Assembly: GCF_017104965.1 (NCBI RefSeq)
Contig: NZ_JAAGPR010000017.1
Coordinates: 1 to 64,000, forward strand
Source: Paraburkholderia sp. Ac-20340
GTDB lineage: Bacteria > Pseudomonadota > Gammaproteobacteria > Burkholderiales > Burkholderiaceae
Reading direction: 5' to 3'
Length of the DNA: 64,000 bases
Part shown: piece by piece, positions 51,651 through 60,325 of the stretch
Layout: each line of letters opens with the position of its first letter
How positions within the stretch are numbered: position 1 is the stretch's first letter
Made by a program: the position numbers and the translations under genes
Notes under the pieces: generated by a model
Database searches by the model: none
The model's input: only the letters and a program-made list of their open reading frames with translations
What the model was told of the DNA's origin: nothing

Positions 51651-52577
51651 ATGGCAATCCCGCTCGTCAAGCTACCTTCGCTCGATTTCATCCGTGGTTT
51701 TGTCGCCGTCGGGCGGCGCATGAGCATCACGCTCGCCGCCGAAGATCTCTGCCTCACGCAGTCCGCCGTGAGCCGTCAGGTCAACGCGCTCGAAACCCAG
51801 CTGGGCGTGCGTCTGCTCAATCGCGGTTATCGCTCGATCTCGTTCACGCCCGAAGGCGAGCGTCTCTTTCGCGCTGCCGAAGGCGCGGTCGGCCAGCTTC
51901 AGGAGGTGGTCGATGCGCTGATGCAGCCGCGCGTGCGCCAGCCTGTGACGATCACGGCGAGTCTGGGCGTGGCCGGGCTCTGGCTGCTGCCGCGTCTGGG
52001 CGCGCTGCAGGATCGTCATCCCGATGTCGATCTGCGCGTGGCCGCCACCGACAAGGTGCTCGACCTGCGCGCCGAAAACATCGATCTCGCGCTGCGCTAC
52101 GCGCCCGCGAACGCGTCGCCGGGCGCGTCCGCCACGGCGCACCGGCTCTACGAGGAATATGTGCTGCCGGTCGCGCATCCGTCGCTGGGCGTGACGACGC
52201 TCGACGCCGCCACGCTCGCCCGCCACGTGCTGCTCGAATTCGAAGGCCCGCGCCGCCCGATGCTGCGCTGGCCCGACCATCTGGGCGTGCTCGGCCTCGA
52301 AGGCTTGCCCGCGCGCGGCGTGCTGCGCTTCAACCGTTACGACCAGGTGATCCAGGCGGCGCTGGCGGGGCGCGGCATCGCGCTGGGCCGCCTCGCGCTG
52401 GTTGCGCCGATGCTGGCGGATGGACGCCTCGTGGCCGTCGGCGAGGCGGGCGAGCCGACCGGTTACGCCTACTGGCTGCATCAGGCCGACGCCGCGCCGC
52501 GCGCGGACGCGGGCGCCGTGATCGAGTGGATTCTGGCCGAAGCGCGCGACGACCTTCTTACGGCCCGACGCGACTGA
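51651..52577 (+). CDS. LysR-family transcriptional regulator (GcvA-like)
   Basis: The 308-residue protein has the helix-turn-helix MSITLAAEDLCLTQSAVSRQVNALETQLGVRLLNRG and an effector domain with DLRAENIDLALRYAP, typical of the GcvA branch. It is divergent from the hydrolase at 50584-51558, the probable target. Its 3' end overlaps the convergent MarR-GNAT gene by 20 bases. Confidence 0.88.
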   Translation: MAIPLVKLPSLDFIRGFVAVGRRMSITLAAEDLCLTQSAVSRQVNALETQLGVRLLNRGYRSISFTPEGERLFRAAEGAVGQLQEVVDALMQPRVRQPVTITASLGVAGLWLLPRLGALQDRHPDVDLRVAATDKVLDLRAENIDLALRYAPANASPGASATAHRLYEEYVLPVAHPSLGVTTLDAATLARHVLLEFEGPRRPMLRWPDHLGVLGLEGLPARGVLRFNRYDQVIQAALAGRGIALGRLALVAPMLADGRLVAVGEAGEPTGYAYWLHQADAAPRADAGAVIEWILAEARDDLLTARRD

Positions 52578-53547
52578 AACGTTGCTCCGTGACCGTCGTG
52601 CCCCACTGCGCGCCCGGCGCTTCGTCAGTCAGCGCAAAGCCGAACGACTCGTACAGATGCCGCGCGGCGTCGAGCCCCTTGAAAGTGCAGAGATACGTTT
52701 CGCGAAAGCCCAGCTCATCGACGAAACGCATGGCGCGCGTCATCAATTCGCGGCCCATGCCGCAGCCGCGCAAGGCATCGTCGACGATAAACCAGCGCAG
52801 ATGCGCGATGCCCGTTTGCATATCGCCGTCGATGGCGAGCGATGCCAGCGTGCGGCCGTTCTCGACGCCCAGCCAGAGCGCCTTGCCCACCGCCGGCAGC
52901 GCGCCCGCGAACGCCGCGAGTTGCGTCGCGACCCTCTGCTCGAAGAACGCGCCGAAGCCCCAATGCGCGGCGTAAAAACGCGCGTGCAGACTCGCGATAT
53001 CGCCGATACAGCCGGGCAGGTAGCCTTCGTGGACCTGTGGACCGCTTGCCTCGGCGGCGGTTGAGGCAGCGGCGTTTTTGTCTTTCGCGCCGTTGTCCTG
53101 CGCCAGCGCGTCCGCGTAGAGCGCGAGCGAGCGCAGCAGCGCCTGTTGGTCGGCGGGCATCATGCGGCGCAGCGCGCTGGAGACCTGATCGGTCGCGAAA
53201 CGGTCGATCTTGCGGCGCAGCTTCTGGCCTTCCGCCGTGAGATGCAGCGTGGACGAGCGCGCGTCGTCCGCACAGGCGCGGCGCTCGACGAAGCCATCGG
53301 CTTCCAGACGCGCCACCTGGCGGCTGGTGTTCGATTTATCGAGACGCAGCGTCTGCCCCAGATCGCGCGCGTTGATGCCGGGCCGCATGCCGATCTCCAG
53401 CACGGCATGGACCGCCGACGGCGCAAGATCGCTTTCGGCCAGCGTCGAGCGCATGAAACCCAGCTCGCGCACCAGTTTTCGCGAGAAGTCGCGCAATTCG
53501 AGGATGGTGGTGTCGCGGTTCTGCGCGGGGGTATCGACGAAATCCAT
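52558..53547 (-). CDS. MarR-family regulator fused to a GNAT acetyltransferase
   Basis: The 329-residue fusion has a MarR winged helix in the first half (LAPSAVHAVLEIGMRPGINARDLGQTLRLDKSNTSRQVARLEADGFVERRACADDARSS, about 35-100) and a GNAT domain in the second (LRWFIVDDALRGCGMGRELMTRAMRFV with the acetyl-CoA loop RGCGMG, then LGFRETYLCTFKGLDAARHLYESFGF). Such fusions occur widely, and the substrate is usually unknown. The start at 53547 has GGGA upstream; 53580 is the alternative. A 19-bp palindrome between it and the divergent MFS gene is the likely operator. Confidence 0.88.
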   Translation of the reverse strand: MDFVDTPAQNRDTTILELRDFSRKLVRELGFMRSTLAESDLAPSAVHAVLEIGMRPGINARDLGQTLRLDKSNTSRQVARLEADGFVERRACADDARSSTLHLTAEGQKLRRKIDRFATDQVSSALRRMMPADQQALLRSLALYADALAQDNGAKDKNAAASTAAEASGPQVHEGYLPGCIGDIASLHARFYAAHWGFGAFFEQRVATQLAAFAGALPAVGKALWLGVENGRTLASLAIDGDMQTGIAHLRWFIVDDALRGCGMGRELMTRAMRFVDELGFRETYLCTFKGLDAARHLYESFGFALTDEAPGAQWGTTVTEQRFSRVGP

Positions 53548-53586
53548 GATCGTTCCCGATGAAGAGTGATGGCCAGTCATCGATTC

Positions 53587-53605
53587 TAGTTGCGATTCGC
53601 AACTA
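53587..53605. promoter_or_regulatory. Palindromic operator candidate for the MarR-GNAT protein
   Basis: TAGTTGCGATTCGCAACTA is a perfect 19-bp dyad with a single central base. It lies 40 bases upstream of the MarR-GNAT start, between it and the divergent transporter, as expected for a MarR dimer repressing both. Confidence 0.65.
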
Positions 53606-53728
53606 CTTCAAGGCGCATCGATGAACCTTCGCATGCGTCAGATGCATGCGAAGCGCGCCAAAAATTCACTTGAGCGTCCTGCACTGCGAGCGTTCTACTG
53701 CGTGCATGGCGGCATCGAGGAGACCATC

Positions 53729-54958
53729 GTGAGAGCAGCGGAAGACGCATGGCGGCAGCGCTGGCTGCTGGTCGCGGCGGGCGGCGTGGTAATGGGCGCG
53801 GCGCTGGGCGTGCGCAACGTGCAGGGGCTGTTCCTTTTGCCCGTGACGCTCGATCGCGGCTGGCCGCGCGAGACCTTCGGCCTTGCGCTGGCGTTACAGA
53901 ATCTGCTGTGGGGCGTCGCGCAGCCGTTCACCGGCATGATTGCGGATCGTTACGGCTCGGCGCGCGTGATTTTCGCGGGCGCGTTGCTGTATGCGTTTGG
54001 CCTGGCGGTGATGGCGCACGCGCAATCGGTGGGCGTTTACACGTTGGGCGTGGGCGTGCTGATCGGCATCGCGTTGTCGGGCACGGCGTTCGGCGCGGTG
54101 TATGGCGCACTCTCGCGCCTCTTTCTCGCCGATCAACGCGGCTGGGCGCTGGGCGTCGCGGGCACGATCGGCGGGCTTGGGCAATTCTGGATGGTGCCGC
54201 TCGCGCAAGCGATGATCGGCTCGATCGGCTGGGCATCGGCGATCGGCGTGATGGCGGCGCTGATGCTCGCGACGGCACCGCTCGCGGCGTGGCTGCGCGA
54301 CCGGCCCGCTGCGAACCCCGCGCGCGATTGCGCTGGCGACACGATGCGCGCAGCCGTGAAGGAAGCGCTCGCGCATCGCGGTTTCTGGCTGCTCAATCTG
54401 GGCTTCTTTTCCTGCGGTTTCCAGTTGGCTTTTATCGGCGCGCATCTGCCTGCCTGGCTGCTCGATCGCGGCATGAGCGCGCGCGATGCCAGCATGGCGC
54501 TGGCGATCATCGCGCTGGCCAATACGGCGGGGACGTTTTTGTGCGGCTACGCAGGCGGATTCTTGCGCCGTAAATATCTGCTCTGCGGTATTTACTTCAC
54601 GCGCGCCGCCGCAATGGCACTGTTTATTACAGTGCCGCTGACGCCCGCGAGCCTTTACGTGTTCGCTTTCGTGATGGGATTGACCTGGCTTGGCACGGTG
54701 CCGCTGACCAACGGCATCGTCTCGCAGGTGTTCGGCGTGCGTTATATCGCCACGCTATTTGGTTTCGTTTTCTTCGGCCATCAGATCGGCAGCTTCTTTG
54801 GCGTGTGGCTTGGCAGCGTGGTTTTCGATGCTACGCATTCCTATGCATGGCTCTGGTATGGATCGATTGTGCTGGGCGTTTTGTCGGGTCTGCTGCATTT
54901 GCCGATCGACGACCGGCGCGTCGCGCGCTTCAACGCTGGCGCGGCACTATCGGCTTGA
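53729..54958 (+). CDS. MFS transporter, OFA/monocarboxylate type
   Basis: The 409-residue protein has twelve membrane segments. It shows features of the oxalate-formate/MCT branch (GMIADRYGSARVIFAGALLYAFGLAVMA, GTAFGAVYGALSRLFLADQRGWALGVAG). The GTG at 53729 is favoured because GAGGAG lies seven bases upstream; the longer frame from 53621 adds 36 residues with no membrane character. It may import or export a monocarboxylate or amino acid, under control of the MarR-GNAT protein transcribed divergently. Confidence 0.82.
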   Translation: MRAAEDAWRQRWLLVAAGGVVMGAALGVRNVQGLFLLPVTLDRGWPRETFGLALALQNLLWGVAQPFTGMIADRYGSARVIFAGALLYAFGLAVMAHAQSVGVYTLGVGVLIGIALSGTAFGAVYGALSRLFLADQRGWALGVAGTIGGLGQFWMVPLAQAMIGSIGWASAIGVMAALMLATAPLAAWLRDRPAANPARDCAGDTMRAAVKEALAHRGFWLLNLGFFSCGFQLAFIGAHLPAWLLDRGMSARDASMALAIIALANTAGTFLCGYAGGFLRRKYLLCGIYFTRAAAMALFITVPLTPASLYVFAFVMGLTWLGTVPLTNGIVSQVFGVRYIATLFGFVFFGHQIGSFFGVWLGSVVFDATHSYAWLWYGSIVLGVLSGLLHLPIDDRRVARFNAGAALSA

Positions 54959-54985
54959 AGCGGCTTAAAGCGGCATAAGAGAAAC

Positions 54986-55114
54986 ATGAAACCCACATGG
55001 ATTGCAGTGTCGATTGCGTTGCTGCTGGCGGCATCGAGCGCTGTGGCATTCGCGTACTGGCTCACGCCATCGATGCTATTGATGCTGCTTTCGGGGCTGA
55101 CTTTTTGTGGTTGA
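54986..55114 (+). CDS. Small hydrophobic membrane peptide
   Basis: A 42-codon frame begins MKPTWIAVSIALLLAASSAV and ends in a second hydrophobic stretch (MLLMLLSGLTF). The composition predicts one long or two short membrane helices. AAGAG lies about six bases upstream of the ATG, and the gene follows the transporter by 27 bases, possibly in the same transcript. There is no family I recognise; it could be a small transporter-associated protein or non-coding. Confidence 0.45.
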   Translation: MKPTWIAVSIALLLAASSAVAFAYWLTPSMLLMLLSGLTFCG

Positions 55115-55200
55115 ATGCGCAACGAAATGCGCTGACAACAGAAAGAAAGGGTAAGGAAACGCCCCTCATGCCGGTACAGGCGCTGCTATAAAATTCGCGC

Positions 55201-55938
55201 ATGAAGCCCTGTGTCCTCATAGTTGACGACGATCCCGTCGTGCGCGATCTGCTGAGCCGTTTTTTACGCTCGCATGAATTCGATACAGCAGTCCTGCACG
55301 ACGGCAAGCATCTGCTGCGCCGCCTCGAACGCGAACGGCCTTCGATCGTCGTGCTGGACATCATGATGCCGCAGACCGATGGTCTCGAAGCCATCGCCGC
55401 GCTGCGCGAAGCCGGCGACGATATTCCCGTGATCTTCGTGAGCGCGCGCGGCAGCGTGTCCGACCGCATTCGCGGCCTCACGCTGGGCGCGGACGATTAT
55501 CTGCCCAAGCCTTTCGATCCGCATGAATTGCTCGTGCGCATCCAGAACATCCTGCGCCGTCGCGGGCCTTCGACGGCCAGCGCGCCCGAGGTGCGTTCGC
55601 GCTATCAGTTCGGCCCGTTCGAACTCGACTTCACGATGCGCTCGCTGTCGCGCGGACAAACGCCGATCCCGCTGCGCGAAAGCGAATTCGCGCTGCTGAA
55701 GATCTTCGCGACTCACCCGTACAAAGTGCTCACGCGCACGCTGATACACGACATCGTGCATCGCGAGGCGCGCGAATTCCGCGAGCGCAGCCTCGACGTG
55801 CCGATCTGGCGTCTGCGCCGCGTGATCGAGGACGATCCGGCCGCGCCGCGCTATATCCACACGGTACGCGGCAAGGGCTACGTGTTCGTGCCCGATCCTT
55901 CGCAAACGCCCGACGCGCTGAACGAAAGCGCCACCTGA
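55201..55938 (+). CDS. OmpR-family response regulator, canonical
   Basis: The 245-residue protein has a complete receiver (VDDD, Asp53 in VVLDIMMPQ, Lys103 in LPKPF) and a winged-helix C-terminus (PLRESEFALLKIFATHPYKVLTRTLIHDIVH, YIHTVRGKGYVFVPDP). The spacing and C-terminal motif are like OmpR of the EnvZ/OmpR type. No kinase gene is adjacent, so it is an orphan regulator. No clear Shine-Dalgarno is visible before the ATG. Confidence 0.88.
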   Translation: MKPCVLIVDDDPVVRDLLSRFLRSHEFDTAVLHDGKHLLRRLERERPSIVVLDIMMPQTDGLEAIAALREAGDDIPVIFVSARGSVSDRIRGLTLGADDYLPKPFDPHELLVRIQNILRRRGPSTASAPEVRSRYQFGPFELDFTMRSLSRGQTPIPLRESEFALLKIFATHPYKVLTRTLIHDIVHREAREFRERSLDVPIWRLRRVIEDDPAAPRYIHTVRGKGYVFVPDPSQTPDALNESAT

Positions 55939-56055
55939 AGCCGCCGCCATAAAAAGCGCGCCGGCGAGACCGCCCGGCGCGTCAGGTACCACCGAGACCT
56001 CATCGCGCCGCTGGCGGCGGCGCGTCTGTGAAGTCAGTCGAAAGTCAGTGGATCG

Positions 56056-56640
56056 TCAAACCGAAGTGTCGATGAACAGCCCGCTCGAACTGGAGGCGCC
56101 TTGCGCCTGCAGATTGCCCGCAAGCGTCGCGAGGAATTGCTGAAGATCCGGCGCGGAATCTTCGAGCGGATCGTCCGACTGCACGCCCAGCGTATCGAGC
56201 AGATTCTGGTAATTCGACGCCAGCGCGCTATTCGATGTCGACGACGACTGCGCCAGCCCCGACACCGCCGAAGCCAGATCACACGTATAGCTCACGGAAG
56301 CCGTGCCGCTTTGCTGCGCAGCCGCCTGAAACAGCGAGCCGAGAAACTGCTGGAGCGCGGCGATCGTATCGGCCGAGCTGGACGAGCCGTCGCTTGCGGT
56401 GTCGTCGCTGACCACGCTGATATCGCCGTCCGTGGTCGTGCCGAGCGAGTTCAGCGCGGCGGCGATGGCCTGCGCGAGCGGATCGGGGCCCGAATCGCTG
56501 GAAAGATCGGCGGAATTATCGTCGGATGACGACAGGGCGTTGCTCGACGTCACGCCATCGTCGGCGTTGGGCGTCGAGGTCCAGAGCGCGTAGAACGAAG
56601 GGGAATTGCCGGTCGAAGTCGCGGCGATGCTGATTGTCAT
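56056..56640 (-). CDS. Ser/Asp-rich hypothetical protein
   Basis: The 194-residue protein begins MTISIAATSTGNSPSFYALW and lacks a signal peptide. About one third of residues are Ser, Asp, Thr or Ala (runs such as SSDDNSADLSSDSG and TASDGSSSSAD), with helical segments between (IAALQQFLGSLFQAAAQQ). The acidic, Ser-rich, low-complexity style with paired leucine helices is reminiscent of exported proteins without a cleaved signal, but I cannot assign a family. One Cys only. A frame extends to 56745 with no better start. Confidence 0.55.
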   Translation of the reverse strand: MTISIAATSTGNSPSFYALWTSTPNADDGVTSSNALSSSDDNSADLSSDSGPDPLAQAIAAALNSLGTTTDGDISVVSDDTASDGSSSSADTIAALQQFLGSLFQAAAQQSGTASVSYTCDLASAVSGLAQSSSTSNSALASNYQNLLDTLGVQSDDPLEDSAPDLQQFLATLAGNLQAQGASSSSGLFIDTSV

Positions 56641-56783
56641 GGAATGCCCCCGTGGCATGAACGGATCGATGATTATTGGCGCCATCGTATGCCGTTCGTC
56701 CGCGCCCGGGGCGGGTTTGTAAGTGGCGGAAAGGCAAGCCGCCATTCAAGGCACGCAAGCCACTCAAGCCGCGCAAGCGTGAT

Positions 56784-58172
56784 TCAGGCTCCCGCCTGCC
56801 GTCCCGCGAATTCCACCACCGCCACGGTCCCGCGCCCTTGCGCGCCGTGTTCGAGCTTGACCTCGGCGCCGTGCGCGCGCGCGATCTCGCGCACGATTGC
56901 CAGACCCAGACCGCTGCCCGGCAAGGTCGAGGCGCGGAAGAACGGCTCGAACACCTTGTCGCGCAAGGGTTCGGCGATGCCCGCGCCTTCGTCGGCGACC
57001 GTCAGCAGGTGCGTGTGCGCGCCCGCCGTGAGCGTCACCGCGACCGTGCCGCCCGCAGGCGAATAGCGGATCGCGTTATCGACGAGATTGAACACCAGCA
57101 CCGAAAGCAGTTGCTCGTTGCCCATGACTTCGGCGTTGGGCGCAAGCGTCGCCACCAGTTCGACGCGCCGCCGCTGCGCGAGCAGCGCCAGTTGCTCGAT
57201 CACGCCGGTCGCCACCGCGCGCATATCCACGGGTGCGCCTTCGAACTGGGTGTAATCGGCCGATTCGGCCTGCGCGAGCGTCAGCAACTGGTTGGTCAGG
57301 CCAACCAGCGAGCGGTTGCTCTGGTGCATCGCCGTGAGCGTTTCGTGCAGGCGTTCGGGGTCCTGCTGGCGGCGCGCGTATTGCAACTGCGTGCCGAGCA
57401 GCGTGAGCGGCGTGCGCAACTGATGCGCGGCATCGGCGATAAAGCGGCGCTGCATGGCGGTCTGCTTTTCGATCAGATCGAGGCAGGCGTTGAATGCGCT
57501 CACGATCGGGCGCAGTTCCGTGCGCAGCGGCTCGACGTCGATGCGCACCGAGGCCATGCGCGACGACGTGCGCACGCGCTGCGGCAGCCCGCGCGCAAGG
57601 CGCGTGAGCGGGCGCAATTCCAGCGTGAGCCCGACGCACACCAGCACCACCGCCACCGTGACGATGCCCGCGAAATAGAACATCTGCGGCCGCCAGAGCG
57701 CGCCCGCCATGGCGTCGCGCTCGCTGAGCGTGCGCCCGACCGAAACGATCACGCGGCGCGTCGTGCCCGCGTCGTACATCGGCCGGATCAGCGAAACGGC
57801 GCGGATGGGCGTGCCGTTGACGGCGGCGTCGTACCACTGCGGCGACGTTTCGGGCACGTGCTGCGGAAAATCCGAAGTACCGGCGATGATCGGCCCGCCG
57901 ATTTCCTGCACGCGGAAGAACACCTGATCGCGGTGCGGCGTGCGCAGGATTTCGATGGCGCTCGGCGAGATCGAGGCGCTCAGCGCATTGCCTTCCCAGC
58001 CGATGTCGCCGGCCATCACGCGCGCGGCGGAAAGCAGCGCATCGTCCTGCAGAAGATTGGCCGTGCGCCACGCGTTGCCGCGCGTAATCAGTCCGGCGGC
58101 CGCGATGAACACCGTCATCGGCAGCAGGAGCCAGAGCAGAAGGCGCACGCGCAGGCTGTTGGTGGGCCTCAT
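56784..58172 (-). CDS. Sensor histidine kinase, TctE/QseC type
   Basis: The 462-residue inner-membrane kinase has TM1 (about 9-28), a periplasmic 2CSK_N-type domain (AGDIGWEGNALSASISPSAIEILR, DQVFFRVQEIGGPIIAGTSDFP) and TM2 (about 165-185), HAMP, the H-box AHQLRTPL (His250) and HATPase boxes NLVDNAIRYSP, DEGAGIAEP and GSGLGLAIV. The sensor domain is like TctE, which senses tricarboxylates. It lies 22 bases downstream of its regulator, and an MHS symporter gene follows upstream in the same orientation. Confidence 0.88.
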   Translation of the reverse strand: MRPTNSLRVRLLLWLLLPMTVFIAAAGLITRGNAWRTANLLQDDALLSAARVMAGDIGWEGNALSASISPSAIEILRTPHRDQVFFRVQEIGGPIIAGTSDFPQHVPETSPQWYDAAVNGTPIRAVSLIRPMYDAGTTRRVIVSVGRTLSERDAMAGALWRPQMFYFAGIVTVAVVLVCVGLTLELRPLTRLARGLPQRVRTSSRMASVRIDVEPLRTELRPIVSAFNACLDLIEKQTAMQRRFIADAAHQLRTPLTLLGTQLQYARRQQDPERLHETLTAMHQSNRSLVGLTNQLLTLAQAESADYTQFEGAPVDMRAVATGVIEQLALLAQRRRVELVATLAPNAEVMGNEQLLSVLVFNLVDNAIRYSPAGGTVAVTLTAGAHTHLLTVADEGAGIAEPLRDKVFEPFFRASTLPGSGLGLAIVREIARAHGAEVKLEHGAQGRGTVAVVEFAGRQAGA

Positions 58173-58194
58173 CGGCTAGGGGGCTGCGGGGGTG

Positions 58195-58872
58195 TTATTC
58201 GTCCGCTTCGGCATCTTCGAGCAGATAGCCGAGGCCGCGCAGCGTGATGATCGTCGCCGTGCTTTTTTCGAGTTTCTTGCGCAGGCGCGAGACGTAGATT
58301 TCGATCGCGTCCTCGCTGGTGGGCGCGTCGGCGTCGCTCACCGATTCGGCGAGCGTGGCCTTGGAGACGGTCTTTTTCGCGCGCAGGATCAGCGTTTCCA
58401 GCACAGTATGTTCGCGCGGCGTGAGCGTGAGCGCTTCGTCGCCCAGATAGAAGCGGCGGCTGTCCATGTCGTACAGCAGATTGCCGCAGCGGATGCGGTT
58501 CGAGCGCGACGGCGCCTGGCGGCGCGCCAGTACCTTGACGCGCGCTACCAGCTCGCGCGCGTCGAAGGGCTTGACGATGTAGTCGTCGGCGCCTGCGCCC
58601 AGGCACACCACTTTTTCGTCGATCGCGCCTGTGGCCGTGAGGATCAGCACGGGGGTGGCGTCGCCGCGCCCGCGCATGCGGCGCAGCAGCGCCTTGCCCG
58701 ACATGCGCGGCAGATTCAGATCGAGCAGGACCACGTCGTAGGTCGAGGCGCGCAGGGCATCTTCGGCGGCCTCGCCGTCACCGACGTGATCCAGCATGAA
58801 GCCGTCGTCGCTCAGCGTGCGCACGAGCCAGTGCGCGAGTTCTTCGTTGTCTTCGACGAGCAGCAGTCTCAT
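58195..58872 (-). CDS. OmpR-family response regulator, TctD-like
   Basis: The 225-residue protein has VEDN, Asp51 (VVLLDLNLPRMSG), Lys101 (YIVKPF) and a C-terminal winged helix (TPREHTVLETLILRAKKTVSKATLAESV, IEIYVSRLRKKLEKS, ITLRGLGYLLE). It pairs with the kinase gene that follows. By analogy with TctD it should activate genes for uptake of a tricarboxylate or similar acid; the neighbouring MHS symporter is a natural target. The frame is open to 59037, but MRLLLVEDN marks the start. Confidence 0.9.
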   Translation of the reverse strand: MRLLLVEDNEELAHWLVRTLSDDGFMLDHVGDGEAAEDALRASTYDVVLLDLNLPRMSGKALLRRMRGRGDATPVLILTATGAIDEKVVCLGAGADDYIVKPFDARELVARVKVLARRQAPSRSNRIRCGNLLYDMDSRRFYLGDEALTLTPREHTVLETLILRAKKTVSKATLAESVSDADAPTSEDAIEIYVSRLRKKLEKSTATIITLRGLGYLLEDAEADE

Positions 58873-58904
58873 GCGTGTTTGCGTAGGTTTGGAACGGACG
58901 GCGC

Positions 58905-60200
58905 TCAGGCCGTCTTGTACTGCTGGCGCGTGGCCTTCGAGCGGTACAGGAACAGCGTGGCGACCAGACCGCAGACAGCGGCGACGCTCATCCATGCGCC
59001 CGGTGCGGCCTTGTCGCCCGTCATGTGGATCAGCCACGTGGAGATGGCCGGCGTGAAACCGCCAACCAGCGTGGCGAGACTATAGGCCATCGAGAAGCCC
59101 GTGGTGCGCACATGCACCGGCATCAGCTCGGTCAGGGCGACGACCATCGCACCGTTGTACCACGCATAGAGCGTCGACAGCCACAGCTCGACCACCAGCA
59201 GCGTCGCGAACGACGGCGCCGCCACGAGCCACTGCATCGCCGGGTAGGCGGTCAGCACGGTCAGCACGGTGCAGGCGATCAGCACGGGCGCACGGCCGAT
59301 GCGGTCCGACACGGCGCCGGCGATCGGCAGCCAGATGAAGTTCGACACGCCCACGCACACCGTCACCAGCAGCGCATCGTACGACGAGAGCTTGAGCACG
59401 ACCTTGCCGAAGGTCGGCGTGTAGGCGGTGATCAGGTAGAACGACGTCGTCGTCATGATGACGAGACCCATGCCGGCCAGCACGATGCCGTAGTTGGCGA
59501 TAATCGCACGGGTGATTTCGCCCAGGCTCGGATGATGACGGCGAGCCTGGAATTCATCGGTTTCGCGCAGCGTGCGGCGAATGTAGAACAGGAAGGGCAC
59601 GATCATGCAGCCGATCACGAACGGCACGCGCCAGCCCCAGCTCGTCATTTCCTGAGCGGGCACGAGGCTGTTGAGCACCACGCCCAGCGCCGCTGCGAAC
59701 ACCACGGCCACCTGCTGGCTGCCCGACTGCCAGGAGCAGTAGAAGCCGCGATTGCCCTTGGTGGAGATTTCGGCGAGATACACCGACACGCCGCCCAGTT
59801 CCGCGCCTGCCGAGAAACCCTGCAGCAGACGGCCGACCAGCACGAGCGCCGGTGCAAGCAGACCGATGCTCGCGTAGCCCGGCACGAAGGCCACGCACAT
59901 GGTACCCACCGCCATCAGCGACAGCGACATGATGAGACCCTTGCGGCGGCCGTGGCGGTCCATATAGGCGCCGAGCACGATCGCGCCGAGCGGGCGCATC
60001 AGGAAACCCGCGCCGAACACGGAGAACGCCAGCATCAGCGAGACGAACTCGTTGCCGGCCGGAAAGTACGCGGCAGCGATGGCGGCGGCGTAATAGCCGT
60101 ACACCATGAAGTCGTACATTTCGAGGAAGTTGCCGCTGACCGCGCGGAACACCGTGCGCGCTTTCGATTCGCCCGGTGCGGCGTTGATGGCAGTAGACAT
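58905..60200 (-). CDS. MFS transporter, metabolite:H+ symporter (MHS) family
   Basis: The 431-residue protein has twelve membrane segments. The MHS pattern is clear: FLEMYDFMVYGYYAAAIAAAYFP, the MFS loop GAYMDRHGRRKGLIMSLSLMAVGT and LLQGFSAGAELGGVSVYLAEI. Citrate transporters (CitA) and other di/tricarboxylate symporters belong here. AAAGG lies eight bases before the ATG at 60200, so that start is preferred to 60209. It sits immediately upstream of the TctD/TctE-like genes on the same strand. Confidence 0.88.
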   Translation of the reverse strand: MSTAINAAPGESKARTVFRAVSGNFLEMYDFMVYGYYAAAIAAAYFPAGNEFVSLMLAFSVFGAGFLMRPLGAIVLGAYMDRHGRRKGLIMSLSLMAVGTMCVAFVPGYASIGLLAPALVLVGRLLQGFSAGAELGGVSVYLAEISTKGNRGFYCSWQSGSQQVAVVFAAALGVVLNSLVPAQEMTSWGWRVPFVIGCMIVPFLFYIRRTLRETDEFQARRHHPSLGEITRAIIANYGIVLAGMGLVIMTTTSFYLITAYTPTFGKVVLKLSSYDALLVTVCVGVSNFIWLPIAGAVSDRIGRAPVLIACTVLTVLTAYPAMQWLVAAPSFATLLVVELWLSTLYAWYNGAMVVALTELMPVHVRTTGFSMAYSLATLVGGFTPAISTWLIHMTGDKAAPGAWMSVAAVCGLVATLFLYRSKATRQQYKTA

Positions 60201-60325
60201 GTTGGACATCCTTTGATGAGAGACGAGCAGACCCGCAGCGGTTCGATAAACCGCCGTGACGCTGCCCGTGGGGCTGCATTCGACGCTAATAACTGTGTTG
60301 TTGTGCTGGATGCTGGAGGCGCACG

